From Immersiella caudata (lineage: Eukaryota; Ascomycota; Sordariomycetes; Sordariales; Lasiosphaeriaceae), in assembly GCA_030512335.1 (NCBI GenBank), contig JAULSU010000005.1:2046001-2110000 (forward strand): DNA of 64,000 nucleotides, written 5' to 3'. Of this stretch, positions 21,174 to 31,940 are shown one piece after another (the stretch's first letter is position 1; every line of letters begins with the position of its first letter). The notes under the pieces are model-generated. The model ran no database searches, was not told the DNA's origin, and was given only the letters and a program-made list of their open reading frames with translations. Made by a program: the position numbers and the translations under genes.

Positions 21174-22308
21174 TCAAACATCCCATCCCGCCGCCTTTGC
21201 AATCCGATCCAACAACTTATGCGTCCTCAGCGCCGTCTCAAACGTCGCATACCGCCCCGTATCTCCCTTCACAAGCGCCCTATACACCAACCCAGTATTC
21301 AACGCAACCGCATCCAACCCCTTCACATCCTCGTCGAGCGGCCCAACAACCTCATCCAAATTCACCTCCTAAGCCTTGGCCTCTCTCCCAACTCTCACCG
21401 TAATCCTAGCCCCCGGATGTGCCGTCTGCCACTGCGAGCTCTGATCCCCCAACCGCTGAGGAAACACAACCTCCATCTCCCCCTCCGTGCCCGAGATAAT
21501 CCACTTGATCCCAACAAAGCCCACACTCGCCTTCGACTGCCGGAAACTCAACGACGCCACCGCACCACTCTCCAAACGACCCTGCACCATGATACCATCC
21601 GGCGCCGTGCGTCGATACTCGCTCTGCACGACCTTGCCCGTTCCAAGACCAACAATCGGAAGAACCGGCCACCGCACATGCAGCGCAGATTGGAGCGTCT
21701 CGAAGTCCCCAAGAACATCAATAAACGAGTCCAGGAAATGGCCAAAGAAAATGTAGAAGCAATTCCCACCGCTCTTCATGTCCATGTAGAACTCGTACCC
21801 CTCCCGCCACTGCTCAACGGGAAGCAGCGCCATGTTACCGAAGACCTGGGAGCTTCGAATCCTGCCGAGCTTTCCGGAGGCGAGGATCTTCTTGGCGGCG
21901 AGGACGATGCGGCTGGCGCGTGCTTGGACGCCAACGATGGTTTTGACGCCGGCGGAGTAGGCTAGTTGGGTAAGCTGAGTAGATTCAGAGAAGGTAGTGC
22001 CGAGGGGCCATTCGGCAGAGATGTGTTTTTTTGCGTTCGATGGCGAGTTGAGCAAGTTTAAAGTGCTTTTGGACGCGGACGGTTATGACGATTAGGTCGA
22101 CGTTGGAGTCGGCGGCGAGGGAGACGGCGCTGGCTTGGGCGGTGATGGCGGAGGGGAGGTCGTGCGAGGCGATGGAACGTTGAGCGGATTCGATGGTGGA
22201 GTTGGCGACGGCGACGATTTCGTAGTGGGTAGAGGCGAGGAGGGAGGGGAGATGGGCGTGTGCGGCCCAAAGGCCGAGGCCGACGATCCCAACGCGGATC
22301 GGCTGCAT
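21174..22308 (-). pseudogene. GAL80-like Gfo/Idh/MocA NAD(P)-binding protein with one frameshift and one nonsense codon
   Basis: It starts at ATG 22308 with a Rossmann motif VGIVGLGLWAAHAHLP, then LAADSNVDLIVITVRVQKH. A run of seven A (minus strand, about 22027-22033) shifts the frame inside the segment normally reading ...EWPLGTT. Reading continues one frame over (HISAEWPLGTTFSEST) through GVKTIVGVQARASR to REAKA. There a TAG (21371-21369) interrupts before EVNLDEVVGPLDED and the natural end ...KAAGWDV-stop at 21174. The protein resembles GAL80-type repressors and MocA-like oxidoreductases. Only two lesions occur over about 1.1 kb, so inactivation is recent or partly an assembly artefact: the homopolymer is suspect, the TAG less so. 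Confidence 0.8.
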
Positions 22309-22319
22309 TGTGACTGAGG

Positions 22320-24125
22320 ATGAGTTCTGGGTCGTTGGTGTGACTTGCTTTCTCTCATTTCTGTGCGTTCCAGGGCGTCGGAAGCATTGTCGGCAAAGCC
22401 TCAGAATGGGGCAAGGCGCAGACTATATTACGCTGGGTATGTGAACAGTATGCTCCGAGCCAAGCCAAGACAGAGGCGGACGAGCCGACTGCACCAGACA
22501 GCCCAGGCTCCCCCTTTACGAGAGCTCTCCGAGCGACGGGTGAACTCTATCGCTGGTCGCCAGCCGCACAAAACTCTAGTGACGAGAGAAGGAAGTTTGG
22601 GGCGAGTGGTATCGAGTGGATGGCTACAATGTATCGCTCTGCAGGTCTGAGTAATCCAGGGATCACGGAGATTTTGGACTGCTACACGGATATCGCGCGG
22701 AGGTTTAGTTCCATTTCGGCGGATGAACGCTCAACACTCAGCACCCGCCCAACACAGGAAATTGCTGGCGATCTTATGCGAGCGATCGAAGGTAAGAACA
22801 GGACGGATGCGCTGTACTACCTGTGTTTTGTCAAAACGGGCGACTTTGGCTCCGCGGACTTACAACCAGCCCTTCCACTTGCCGTCCGGAATGACTGGAG
22901 TGAGGTTGTGAATGCTGTTCTGGAGATGAAAGCAGGCCTGAACAGCCAAGACGAACGTCGCAGGACAGCACTTTTCTACTGCGCAAAATCCGGCCGCGGG
23001 TCGTATTTGACGCTTCTTGTGAACCTAGGAGCGTTCTTAGACCAACCAGATGATGAACAGCAAACGCCATTGGCTATAGCATCTCAGATGGGGCGCCAAG
23101 AAGCCGTGGAATTTCTTTTGAATACTGGGCATGTGAACATAGAGGCGACGAATAAGGAAGGGCATACGCCGTTGTTATGGGCTGCGGAGAAAGGCCATGA
23201 AGCCGTGGTCAGGCTACTGCTGGAGAAGGGTGCTAATACCGAGTCGAAGGATAATAATGGCCAGACGCCGTTATTGTGGGCTGCGGAGAAAGGCCATGAA
23301 GCCGTGGTCAGGCTACTGCTGGAGAAGGGTGCTAATACCGAGTCGAAGGATAATAATGGCCAGACGCCGTTATTGTGGGCTGCGGTAAAAGGCCATGAGG
23401 CCGTGGTCAGGTTACTGCTGGAGAAGGGTGCTGATGCTGAGTCGAAGGATAATAATGGCTGGACGCCGTTATTGTGGGCTGCGGAGAAAGGCCATGAGGC
23501 CGTGGTCAGGCTACTGCTGGAGAAGGGTACTGATGCTGAGTCAAATGATTATAATGGCCAGACGCCGTTATCGTGGGCTGCGAGGTATGGCCATGAGGCC
23601 GTGGTCAGGTTACTGCTGGAGAAGGGTGCAGATGCTAAGTCGAAGGATGATATTGGCCGGACGCCGTTATGGTGGGCTGCGCAGAAAGGCCATGAGGCTG
23701 TGGTCAGGTTACTGCTGGAGAAGGGTGCTGATGCTGAGTCGAAGGATAATAATGGCCAGACGCCGTTATCGCGGGCTGTGGAGAAAGGCCATGAGGCCGT
23801 CGTCAGGCTACTGCTGGAGAAGGGTACTGATGCTGAGTCGAAGGATAATAATGGCCAGACGCCGTTATTGTGGGCTGCGGCAAAAGGCCATGAGGCCGTG
23901 GTCAGGCTATTACTGGATAAGGGCGTTAATACCGAGTTGAAGGATGTTATTGGCCGGACGCCGTTATCGTGGGCTGCGGAGGAAGGCCATGAGGCCGTGG
24001 TCAGATTACTGCTGGAGAAGGGTGCTGATGCTAAGTTGAAGGATATTAATGGCTGGACGCCGTTATCGTGGGCTGTGAGGAATGGCCATAATGCTGTGGT
24101 TAAGCTACTGCAACCAAGGCCATAA
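22320..24125 (+). CDS. Ankyrin-repeat protein with ten near-identical 33-aa repeats
   Basis: The open frame with ATG 22620 runs to 24125. Upstream, the same frame stays open to 22374 and reads like protein (GKASEWGKAQTILRWVCEQY, then APDSPGSPFTRALRATGELY). This N-terminus probably belongs to the gene through a 36-nt intron (22338-22373) after a tiny exon at 22320-22337, giving about 589 aa; the start remains uncertain. From about residue 260, ten consecutive ankyrin units of 33 aa follow the pattern GxTPLxWAAxxGHEAVVRLL, nearly without divergence even at silent sites. There is no NACHT domain. Such proteins act as binding scaffolds, and in fungi homogenised ankyrin arrays are frequent in nonself-recognition genes. 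The start lies only 11 nt from the broken GAL80-like gene, which is odd for two functional promoters. Confidence 0.75.
23152..24122 (+). repeat. 99-nt coding repeat array (ten units) inside the ankyrin gene
   Basis: Units of 99 nt repeat head to tail. The first two (from about 23170 and 23269) are identical over nearly the whole unit, and the others differ at a handful of sites. The mirror image makes a long artefactual open frame on the minus strand (24139-23549). Confidence 0.9.
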
Positions 24126-25739
24126 GACAGCCTAAACATCTGTTCCTTAGTTATCGACCTCCTCCCACCTTTACCTTCTGTTCTCCCATCCGCTCCTGCT
24201 TTCTTCTCTCATTTTTCTCAACAACGTGCCACCACAAGGGCCTGGGAAGCCTTGTAAGTATACACATCATCATAAACTCTAGGGCCTTCAAGATATTCAT
24301 TAATACCAAAGCAACGACTCAATTAGCCCTACTTTTATATTCGTCGTGTGGGCTTATGTGGCAATAGGCATTAACACCAGCTGAATGACATGATGGAGCC
24401 CCTAGCAACATGCAATCCTAGCCACAGCTCGATAAGAGAGCATTGAGCATGCCAACTAGTATACTTAAGTAGGCATCGCTATCGTCATCGCTCCCAGTAT
24501 TGTCCTAGCCATCGGGTGGCTAAATTAGCCAATAGAAAATCTGCCATGATTTAGGCCCTGAAGATTAGAGAACAATGGCCCTGCGGCGATGCCAGATCTT
24601 GTGTACCTCAGGGGGCCGCTGACGAACCGTAACAGGGTGACCGTAGCCGCATCGTCCAGAATGCGGCCAGCAGCCGAGCAGCAGCAACCGGAACCATTGC
24701 CATCTAAGATAATTGGTCAAGGAATCAGCCGCACTCTCTCTTATTATCAGAAAGAAAGGGACTCTGGCTAGAGGCTAGAATACTACCGGTCGGAGTGCGG
24801 GAGTACAGCTGATCGGAGCTAAACTGAGCTGAACTGGCATAAAGCTAGATTCGCCTTGAAATTTGTTGGCGGTCATCGTGATGAACTCCGCTAGAGACTA
24901 TACCACGTGGCAATTCCCTCGCGTATTCATACACTAAGTGCTTTCTTCTTTACTTAGCAATACCTTAAAGCAGCTTTAAAGTATATTTTAAGATAAAATA
25001 CCCTCCTGACGTGTATAAACAAAGCTTAGAGATCTATAATAAACTATAAGTCGATCTATTTTTACTTTCCTTAAGCACTTACATTGGGATCATAAGCGCT
25101 TTACATCAAAATAAAGATGTAAAGGATGTTTCTGCTAGTGTCTTTACTTTACATGGAATATACTTTTTTTTAATTCATTTTAGTTAACTTTTCGTTCTAA
25201 GTGCAGCTAGCCAATGACTTGAAAACATATTATTATGTTAACTCTTTTCATTTGCACTATTAAAAAGGGAAATACAGACGGAAATACTCAAATATACATT
25301 AATACCTGAAATCCCCAAGGTGGAAGTTAGAGAACATATTCTCAGAAACACTGCACGTTGGAATGGGTGAAAAGAAGTGGGTTGCAATGGCTTGATTGTA
25401 TTGCTTGTTGAGTTTCTGGCTTTCAGCCAGAACCTCCTTCTTTATAGACCACTTCGTAGGATTCCGCTTCGTCGATACCATGTCTGAGGCTGACTGGCGT
25501 TCAGGCAGTGCCAGGCATCCAGTCAGCTTCGCTGACCGGAAGCCCAGGGCCCCTGAACCCCCTTTCTTTCTGACAACTATCAAAGTGGCACCTCCGGCCC
25601 TGTGGGCCTCCCGTATTTAGATAGAACCTTCCTCCTCGAGGACCATCATCCTGCTTTCCTCCGCAAGGACCTTCGAGACCATAGATAATTATTGTTGAAT
25701 AGAACTAAGTTAGTGCCCAAAGAGCCATTTCGAGGTTCC
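24126..25739. other. Gene-free, largely AT-rich stretch
   Basis: About 1.6 kb with no supported gene. The part from about 24940 to 25290 is strongly AT-rich with runs of A and T, unlike the GC-balanced surroundings, and may be a RIP-altered transposon remnant. A minus-strand open frame at 25583-25299 has no recognisable domain. I could not find matched terminal repeats. Confidence 0.45.
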
Positions 25740-27001
25740 ACGCTGGCACCGTGTCAAAGCGGGGGCTCCTGTGCGATTACGAGTCCACGCCAAGGTTGAC
25801 TTCCTTCCTACCCCAAACTGCTGTCCATGGAGCTGGGGTTAAGGCGCTAGGCTCGCTAGTTGGTGAGTCTGTTCCAGAGTCCAGGGACGAGAGTCTGTTT
25901 GATGAGGCACCCACAACCTCGTCCCTTTCGTCATGGATCCGTGGCTCGGCTTCGACATCGGCGCAACATCGCCATATCAAATCAATCCGATGAGCGTCTC
26001 CTAATCGACACTGGCACCCAACAACTCGTTGCTCCGGCCTTGGAAGATAACCAGTCCCGAGGCTTTCCTCACCTCAAAAGTACTGTACGGCCAGCTGAAG
26101 TCCTATCCCGCCATGATGATCGACGGTCGAGGTTCTCTGCCGTCTTTCATTTTCCCGCGGTGTGTTCTCGACGGAAAAGGCTTCGATGAATGCCGTTCGC
26201 AGGGGAAGGGAAACCACACGTGTATGCCCGAGGAACTGACCATCTGCACCAGCCTGTTGCACATGCTCTTCACCAAGACGCCGGCGAGCAGTCGTTTCGT
26301 GTGGGAGAGCATATATGCATACCAGCAGCAACTGAGATCCAAGATCCCCGGCTTTGATGTCCAAGAGTTGGTTGCAGCGCTACAGACGATGGTTGTTCTC
26401 GTCCTAGTTCAGGCGTTGGATACGCAGAGCGTTCAGACGAACGATTCATTCTCGCTGATCTTGACAACGAGGGCACGATGGCCACTTTCCCCCGTCCCCT
26501 GGACTTTGCTCGCTGACTCTCATTGCCAAGGAACTCGCTCAGCAGATCCACGAGTGCAAGATGTACCAAGCGCTCACGTCATCAACCAGCTCAGCGAGTC
26601 CAAGTCGGCGTGACTGGGTCTTCTGCGAATCTGCCCGCCGATGTCTCTGCGTTCTGTCCATGATAGAGCTGGTGTTCGAAGTCATCTTTACCGGCGGCAC
26701 CGACCGAATGCCGGATTGTGGAGGCTACGCGAAACTTCCGTTACCGACGGATCGCACAGTCTGGGAGGAGAAGGACAATCCAACCTGGGCGATGAAGTTT
26801 TGTGACTCTGTGAGATCTCGACCCATTTTTCATTCTCCGACGGCGTATCCCACCCTGAGCCATTTGAGGCAGGTTGGGTGGAAGGATGTGTCGGGCCTGA
26901 CCGAGGGGACACCGGGCTGGAGACAGTCCAGTTTGGAGAGTTGGAATTCTGGTGCGAGGCAGTCGATGAGTTCGGTTCCCTGGTTTGGATGTCTGTGGTG
27001 A
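25740..27001 (+). pseudogene. Broken fungal transcription-factor-like gene (Zn2Cys6 type, 5' truncated)
   Basis: The first recognisable piece is SKRGLLCDYES (25754-25786), which looks like the last Cys loop of a Zn2Cys6 cluster (KRGLLCDF...). The five preceding Cys are absent. A frame change and an in-frame TAA near 26002-26004 then intervene. The reading is open from 26029 (LRPWKITSPEAFLTSKVLYG, MMIDGRGSLPSFIFPRCV) to about 26440, shifts to a second frame (LDNEGTMATFPRPLDFAR, about 26457-26511) and then a third (LTLIAKELAQQIHECKMYQA) that ends at 26999-27001. Three or more lesions plus the missing N-terminus make it a pseudogene. It converges on the neighbouring HET gene. Confidence 0.65.
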
Positions 27002-27102
27002 TGGAACGGACAGCCACATGCGCCCAAGGCTGATGTATTGTTCGGGAGTGATGGTGCCGGAACGAGAGATGGGTTCTCGAGGCTTTGCGCTGTCACGTCG
27101 CA

Positions 27103-29319
27103 CTAGTTGAGAACCAGCTGAATTTGTTGGAGCTCTTGCGCCTCCCACACCTCCTTGGATATCCTCCCCACGCCCTTCCTCCTCGCAGCTTCTCCATGCC
27201 ACTCGATCCACATGACATTGTACCACTCGTATTTCTCTCCTTCCCGTGGTCGACTTGGATGCTCCCATTCCACAAGCCCCTCGTGGCTGTCATTGTATGC
27301 CCACCCCAAGGAGAGTGCTGCCAGCTCGCACGTACTGCCCAGCGGATCGTCTTCTGCCACTCTGGGCCCAAGAGTGACATTTTCGGGACTGGGAATGTGC
27401 AGGCACCCCGCCCATGTACCATTGCCGTCATTCACCGAGACGTCTATTGATGTATGGAAATCGGTAAAGGGCTTGAGGCGTTCACCCAGTGTCATGTATG
27501 CTCTGGTGGTGGAGCATGAGATGAAGCGGCTGGGCGGTTCCGGCTGGCTTGGCTGGGCGGGTGAATTCTTGGCGACAAGAGGGAGAGGATACCAGAACTC
27601 CAGGTTCGGGTCCGATTCGTGCTTGTAAAAGTGTTGTGGCTGACGATGCCTGTTGTCCACGACAAATTCCCCCTCTGCCTTGATAGGTTTGTGTTCATGC
27701 GCGGTCCAGCCCGGAGGCAACTCAGAAGATCCGACATTACTATATTTGCGCCAATGGTTCGGTATCGCTCTCGCTTCTGGCGATGGACCTGTGCCGGAAT
27801 ACCACTTGACAAGCGGAATAGTGCGAATAGATGACCAGTACCCTTCCAAATTCCACTTGATATGGTCGAATGTTGGATACCACAAGAAGTTCTGCAGCTC
27901 GATCCAGCCCATCCATGACCATGACGGCACGGTGAGTGTAGAAACATCCCTGTCTTCTCTGAGTTTGTAGTTGCATCTGCGTCCTTCCCACAACAGGGCA
28001 GCATCAAAGAACATTTCAGGGATGCCGAAGAGGAAACCTCCGTCGAAAACCTTTGACAGAACAGAGGAAATCCCGGCAAAGGCTGGTACGATATCGACTG
28101 GGTATGTAAAGTCTCGGGAGAGGTAGTGATCGATGACCGATTGCAGCGCTAAAATGTTCGGAAGTCGTGGGTGAAGAAGCCGCTGTTGGGTTGGCTCTTG
28201 ACGGAATCCGTGTATGAATTGATCAGCAATGGGTACTATCACGTCTTCCTCCTTTAAGTCCTCTCGAAAAATGGCATAGTGGCACTGCCATTCCACAGAG
28301 TTCCTGACAAACATGAGCTTGCGGGCTGAGAAGAGAGACTCTTGGTGCGTCCATCCCCTCCTGCTCCAATAGCAGCGTGAATCCCAAAGCTCGGGGCAAT
28401 GGACAAACTTGCGGCCATTTGCGATGCCAAAGAGTTGTTGATGGAATGACCGTGGCTTCGATACACCCGGGATGCCATGCAGTCCGTGGTCCGCGCTGCG
28501 ACCTTGAGCGGCCACGATAGTGAGTATCGCGTTGCCGTAAATGGATGCCATGGCTTGCAACTGAACTCGGGTGTGTATCTCGTTGTCCTGGATGATGCAG
28601 AGCGCATCAACCCACAGATATCTCTCCCCCAAGACTTGAACGAGGCCTATGGCGTCGCGGATGGTTCGCGGGATCTTGCTTTTGAAATGTGGCTCCAACA
28701 AAGATTTCTCCTGCACGAGATCAGGCAAGTTGGCGGTGGACAACTTGAGCTGTGTACTCCCTCCCCAGACGTAGCTGAGAGCAAGATAGTTCTGCTCGCC
28801 CCCTGCTTCGCAGATGCACATCAGCTTTGTGTCGATCAGCAGCGCGGGGCGTTCTGAGAGCGAACGAATGTGGTTCTTTGCAGATGGGTTTTGGCATTCG
28901 GGATGTTTTTGGTCGCATATTGTCCTCCAGTTCTTCACGACATCCACGTTGATCCATCTTGGGTGAACCCTTCGACCGCAGTACTGAGGGTTTGTGCTGT
29001 TCTTAGACGAGGGCAGAAGAGCCATCCGAAGACCGTAGGTATCGTTGGGTCCCACTTGAACGGTACGCTGCAAGTTAGCTTTCTCGAGCTTGATCGTCCA
29101 CTCGTCGCAATAGCGCATGATCATCTGGCATCGATCGAGAATGGCCGTATGTGCTTTGCATTCGCTTTTGCGGAGCTCGTTGACTTTCCCCAAAGGACGC
29201 CTGTATTGCTGGTACTCGAGAGGCTTCTTGGCCAACCGCGTCATAGCGGCACAGAGACGACAGTTGGTGGCCCGGCTGCTCCTAATGTTGCTCTTGCGCC
29301 TTCGTTTGGCCAGCGACAT
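27103..29319 (-). CDS. HET-domain protein (heterokaryon incompatibility type) 1
   Basis: An intronless 738-aa protein from ATG 29319. The N-terminal 165 residues are basic with scattered Cys (NCRLC at 19-23) and lack a known domain. The HET domain spans about 178-330 with the classic blocks YLALSYVWGG (178-187), YLWVDALCIIQDN (234-246), the Q..M..IYGNA segment (255-264), TIVAA, and RRGWTHQE (320-327). The remainder is the variable C-terminal region usual in this family. HET proteins mediate cell death after fusion of incompatible fungal cells and act cytoplasmically. It is divergent from the second HET gene with about 600 bp between starts, so the two may share a promoter region. Confidence 0.93.
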   Translation of the reverse strand: MSLAKRRRKSNIRSSRATNCRLCAAMTRLAKKPLEYQQYRRPLGKVNELRKSECKAHTAILDRCQMIMRYCDEWTIKLEKANLQRTVQVGPNDTYGLRMALLPSSKNSTNPQYCGRRVHPRWINVDVVKNWRTICDQKHPECQNPSAKNHIRSLSERPALLIDTKLMCICEAGGEQNYLALSYVWGGSTQLKLSTANLPDLVQEKSLLEPHFKSKIPRTIRDAIGLVQVLGERYLWVDALCIIQDNEIHTRVQLQAMASIYGNAILTIVAAQGRSADHGLHGIPGVSKPRSFHQQLFGIANGRKFVHCPELWDSRCYWSRRGWTHQESLFSARKLMFVRNSVEWQCHYAIFREDLKEEDVIVPIADQFIHGFRQEPTQQRLLHPRLPNILALQSVIDHYLSRDFTYPVDIVPAFAGISSVLSKVFDGGFLFGIPEMFFDAALLWEGRRCNYKLREDRDVSTLTVPSWSWMGWIELQNFLWYPTFDHIKWNLEGYWSSIRTIPLVKWYSGTGPSPEARAIPNHWRKYSNVGSSELPPGWTAHEHKPIKAEGEFVVDNRHRQPQHFYKHESDPNLEFWYPLPLVAKNSPAQPSQPEPPSRFISCSTTRAYMTLGERLKPFTDFHTSIDVSVNDGNGTWAGCLHIPSPENVTLGPRVAEDDPLGSTCELAALSLGWAYNDSHEGLVEWEHPSRPREGEKYEWYNVMWIEWHGEAARRKGVGRISKEVWEAQELQQIQLVLN

Positions 29320-29923
29320 GGACCTGCAAAGTGGTCAGCACCTCGCGCACCAAGACTAGGGCAATCGACCTTGCACAAACCCACTTTCTTGTGATACGCA
29401 TCGACGCCATACCCGATACCAATGCTTTGACTGGGAGAAGCCCAGTTTTGTTATCCATTTTTCTCTTGAGAGCCGGGACGATGGTCGTTGAGAAATTTGG
29501 GGCCATTCAGGCGTCCAATTCAGGCGGGCCTTCACGTGACGCTGGCATTGTAGGGTCCGAGCTCCTGCATCACTCTCAAGGGACGGGAATGACAGGGGCT
29601 GTTGTAAAACAAAAGCGCAGAAGAAGTTGCTCTGCTGCGGGGAAGGTGAGTGGAAAGGTCATGCATCCTTTAGGCGCCAGCCAAAGTTCCTCTGTCAACC
29701 GTGTGGGGCGGCCCTGAATGATCCGGCAACAGCCCTGGAGATCGGCTTCGAAGCGGGTCCTTGATACCGAAGATGACCAATTGGTCGAGGTCTCAGGTCT
29801 TGAGCCAACCGAAGGGTGCATCCACCTACGCAAGGCAGCTACAAACGAGGTGCACTAGCTCCCCCCTCATCTCGAACCAAAAATTACAGGTTCCAGAACT
29901 CGAAATGGCCGCCAATCTCGACG
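29320..29923. promoter_or_regulatory. Shared upstream region of the divergent HET pair
   Basis: A 604-nt region between two divergent HET-domain genes. It has no supported coding sequence of its own. I did not find an unmistakable TATA or CCAAT arrangement; the call rests on gene orientation only. Confidence 0.4.
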
Positions 29924-31940
29924 ATGCCCCGATATACCCCGCTCGACCCCGCAAAGCAAGAGATACGGTTTCTCACCATTGAGGATGCCAGCGACGATAG
30001 TTCGGTTATCTCCTGCAAGCTTCACCGTGCCTCGTTATCAACTCTTCCCGGGCCGGAATTCGTCGCACTCTCTTACGTCTGGGGAGATGCCAAGATCACG
30101 GGGGATATCCGCGTTGACGGCGACTCCTTTGCAGCAACTACGAATCTCATCGCGGCGCTGGGAAACCTGAGGAGTGCATTGAGGGACCTGCAGACGAAAG
30201 CTGCGGCCCCTAAACCAGGAATCAGTGCGGAGGCGGCCTGGAGCGACGGAAAGGGGTTCCATACGGTGTTTGGCCACGCCGCCCCGACGCTATTCTGGAT
30301 CGATGCAATATGTATCAATCAACAGGACATTAGCGAGCGGTCGAGCCAGGTGCAGATGATGGGACAAATCTACAAATCAGCTCATCATGTTGTCGGCTGG
30401 CTAGGCTCTGATCCCGAGTCGGGCCAAGCGGCGAGGGATCTTCAGGACCTCTCAACTCAGTGGGTCGTTCCTGGCGACAACGTCGAGGCGATGGAGGCAT
30501 TCATGGATGCGCAGCCGCTAGAACAGGTTTTCAAAGGACTGGATCCGAACGCAAGATTCTGGAGAGTAGATGGCTCTGACCCAGTGTCATACGACTCCTC
30601 TATATGGGCCCCGATTCAAGAACTCCTATCTCTCCCTTACTGGGAGCGATTATGGATACGACAGGAAATATACTTGGCACCGGTATTAGTCTTCCTCGCA
30701 GGCAAAAGTTTGTATGACAACCTCCCTTCGAAAGTCGTCGGTCATAACATTGTGCGGAGAAAGCGTCTGGTGGCTGAGCTAACATCCAGGCAGAATGTTT
30801 GGGGACGATATTTTCCGCTTCATGTCACAAATGATGATGTGCTACCATCTGAGGAAAACACCGCTTGACTTTTCAACCTCTGTGTGGAGAGCCCTCTTAG
30901 AGGACCTGGAGATCAACCTCACCTTTTTTTCTCGGCTCCAAGGACGGAGAAGATCTGTGGGAGGAATCCCTTCGAGTTTTGACGACAGCAGGACACTCGC
31001 CAGCGAGCCTCGCGACCATGTTTTTGGGGTCCTGGGTATTTTTTCCGTTCCTATGACGGTTGATTACACCGCTCCAGTTCGGGAAGTCTTCATGTCATAT
31101 GTGGCCGCGTGCCTTGAGGCTAACGCCAGTCTGATCGATAACATGCTCGGATATTCGGGTTCAGGAATTGTCGAGCGGGGTCCAACTCAGCATGGCCTTC
31201 CATCTTGGGTTGAGGACTTCTCACAGCCTGCGTTGACTCTTTGTCATTTTGGTCACAAGGCCGCGGAAGGGCTGCTCTTGCCCAAACATGCTGTGCCCTT
31301 TTCCATCGATATCACAGCTGGGGAGTTGAAGATTCAGGGGATACGATGCAGCGCGGTGGAAATGGTTCATCCTTGGAAGAAAGAGTACCGCGACCTCTTT
31401 CCCTATGTTTGGGAGGTGATCAAATACTATTCTGGACGAACAATTCACGGCGGGACTCACTCGGTCGAGGCCATAGCGCGAGTTCTACGAGGCGACTCGT
31501 CTCAGTTCCCGGCCGGTATGTCAACATCGCCAATATGCCCCACGAGCCTTGTCACCATCGTCTATCTCCTGGTACAGAAGTTTATCGACTTCATTCCAGG
31601 CGAGGAAATATCCCGAGTTTTAGGTCTCGAACAAGGAACGGACTTCTTGTCTTCATTCTACTCCGCATTCCCGTTTCTCGACAAGTCATTGGCTGTCGAT
31701 GTCCTCAAGAGCGAGAACCTCACCGAGGCTGATGTGTTCTTTGATTTGATGGAAGATCCGGAGTGCACCAGCCTTCAGTTGTCATGCCTAAAGGCAGACC
31801 TGCAGATGGTCGCCAGTCAATCCCGGATTTTTCACACGACGGACGACAAACTTGGCGTAGGGCCTCCAGGCATGATGCAAGCTGATTTACTATACGTGTC
31901 GCCAGTTTCAAAATACGTGCTCGTCTTCCGACCTCGTTAG
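29924..31940 (+). CDS. HET-domain protein 2
   Basis: Two exons (29924-30707, 30790-31940) joined across an 82-nt intron (GTTTGT...CTAACATCCAG, with a CTAAC branch site) give 644 aa. Without the intron the frame breaks and the gene looks split in two. The first in-frame ATG is 29924 (MPRYTPLDPAKQEIRFLTI), typical of HET proteins. Motifs are FVALSYVWGD (46-55), LFWIDAICINQQD (123-135), QVQMMGQIY (142-150) and WERLWIRQE; the C-terminal part contains EPRDHVFGVLGI, the usual block after the HET domain. It is the R/KDVYA-type HET architecture, distinct in sequence from its divergent neighbour, so the pair is not a recent tandem duplication. Confidence 0.9.

Noticed and set aside
18492..22308. A trichothecene-type cluster
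   Set aside because: Only a TRI14-family protein is present; there is no terpene synthase, acetyltransferase or intact P450 in the window.
23549..24139. Long minus-strand open frame opposite the ankyrin gene (196 codons)
   Set aside because: It is the mirror of the 99-nt repeat array; low complexity and repetitive in step with the real ankyrin units.
25299..25620. Solo LTR or LTR-retrotransposon remnant
   Set aside because: I could not find TG...CA ends, a target-site duplication or a second copy in the window.
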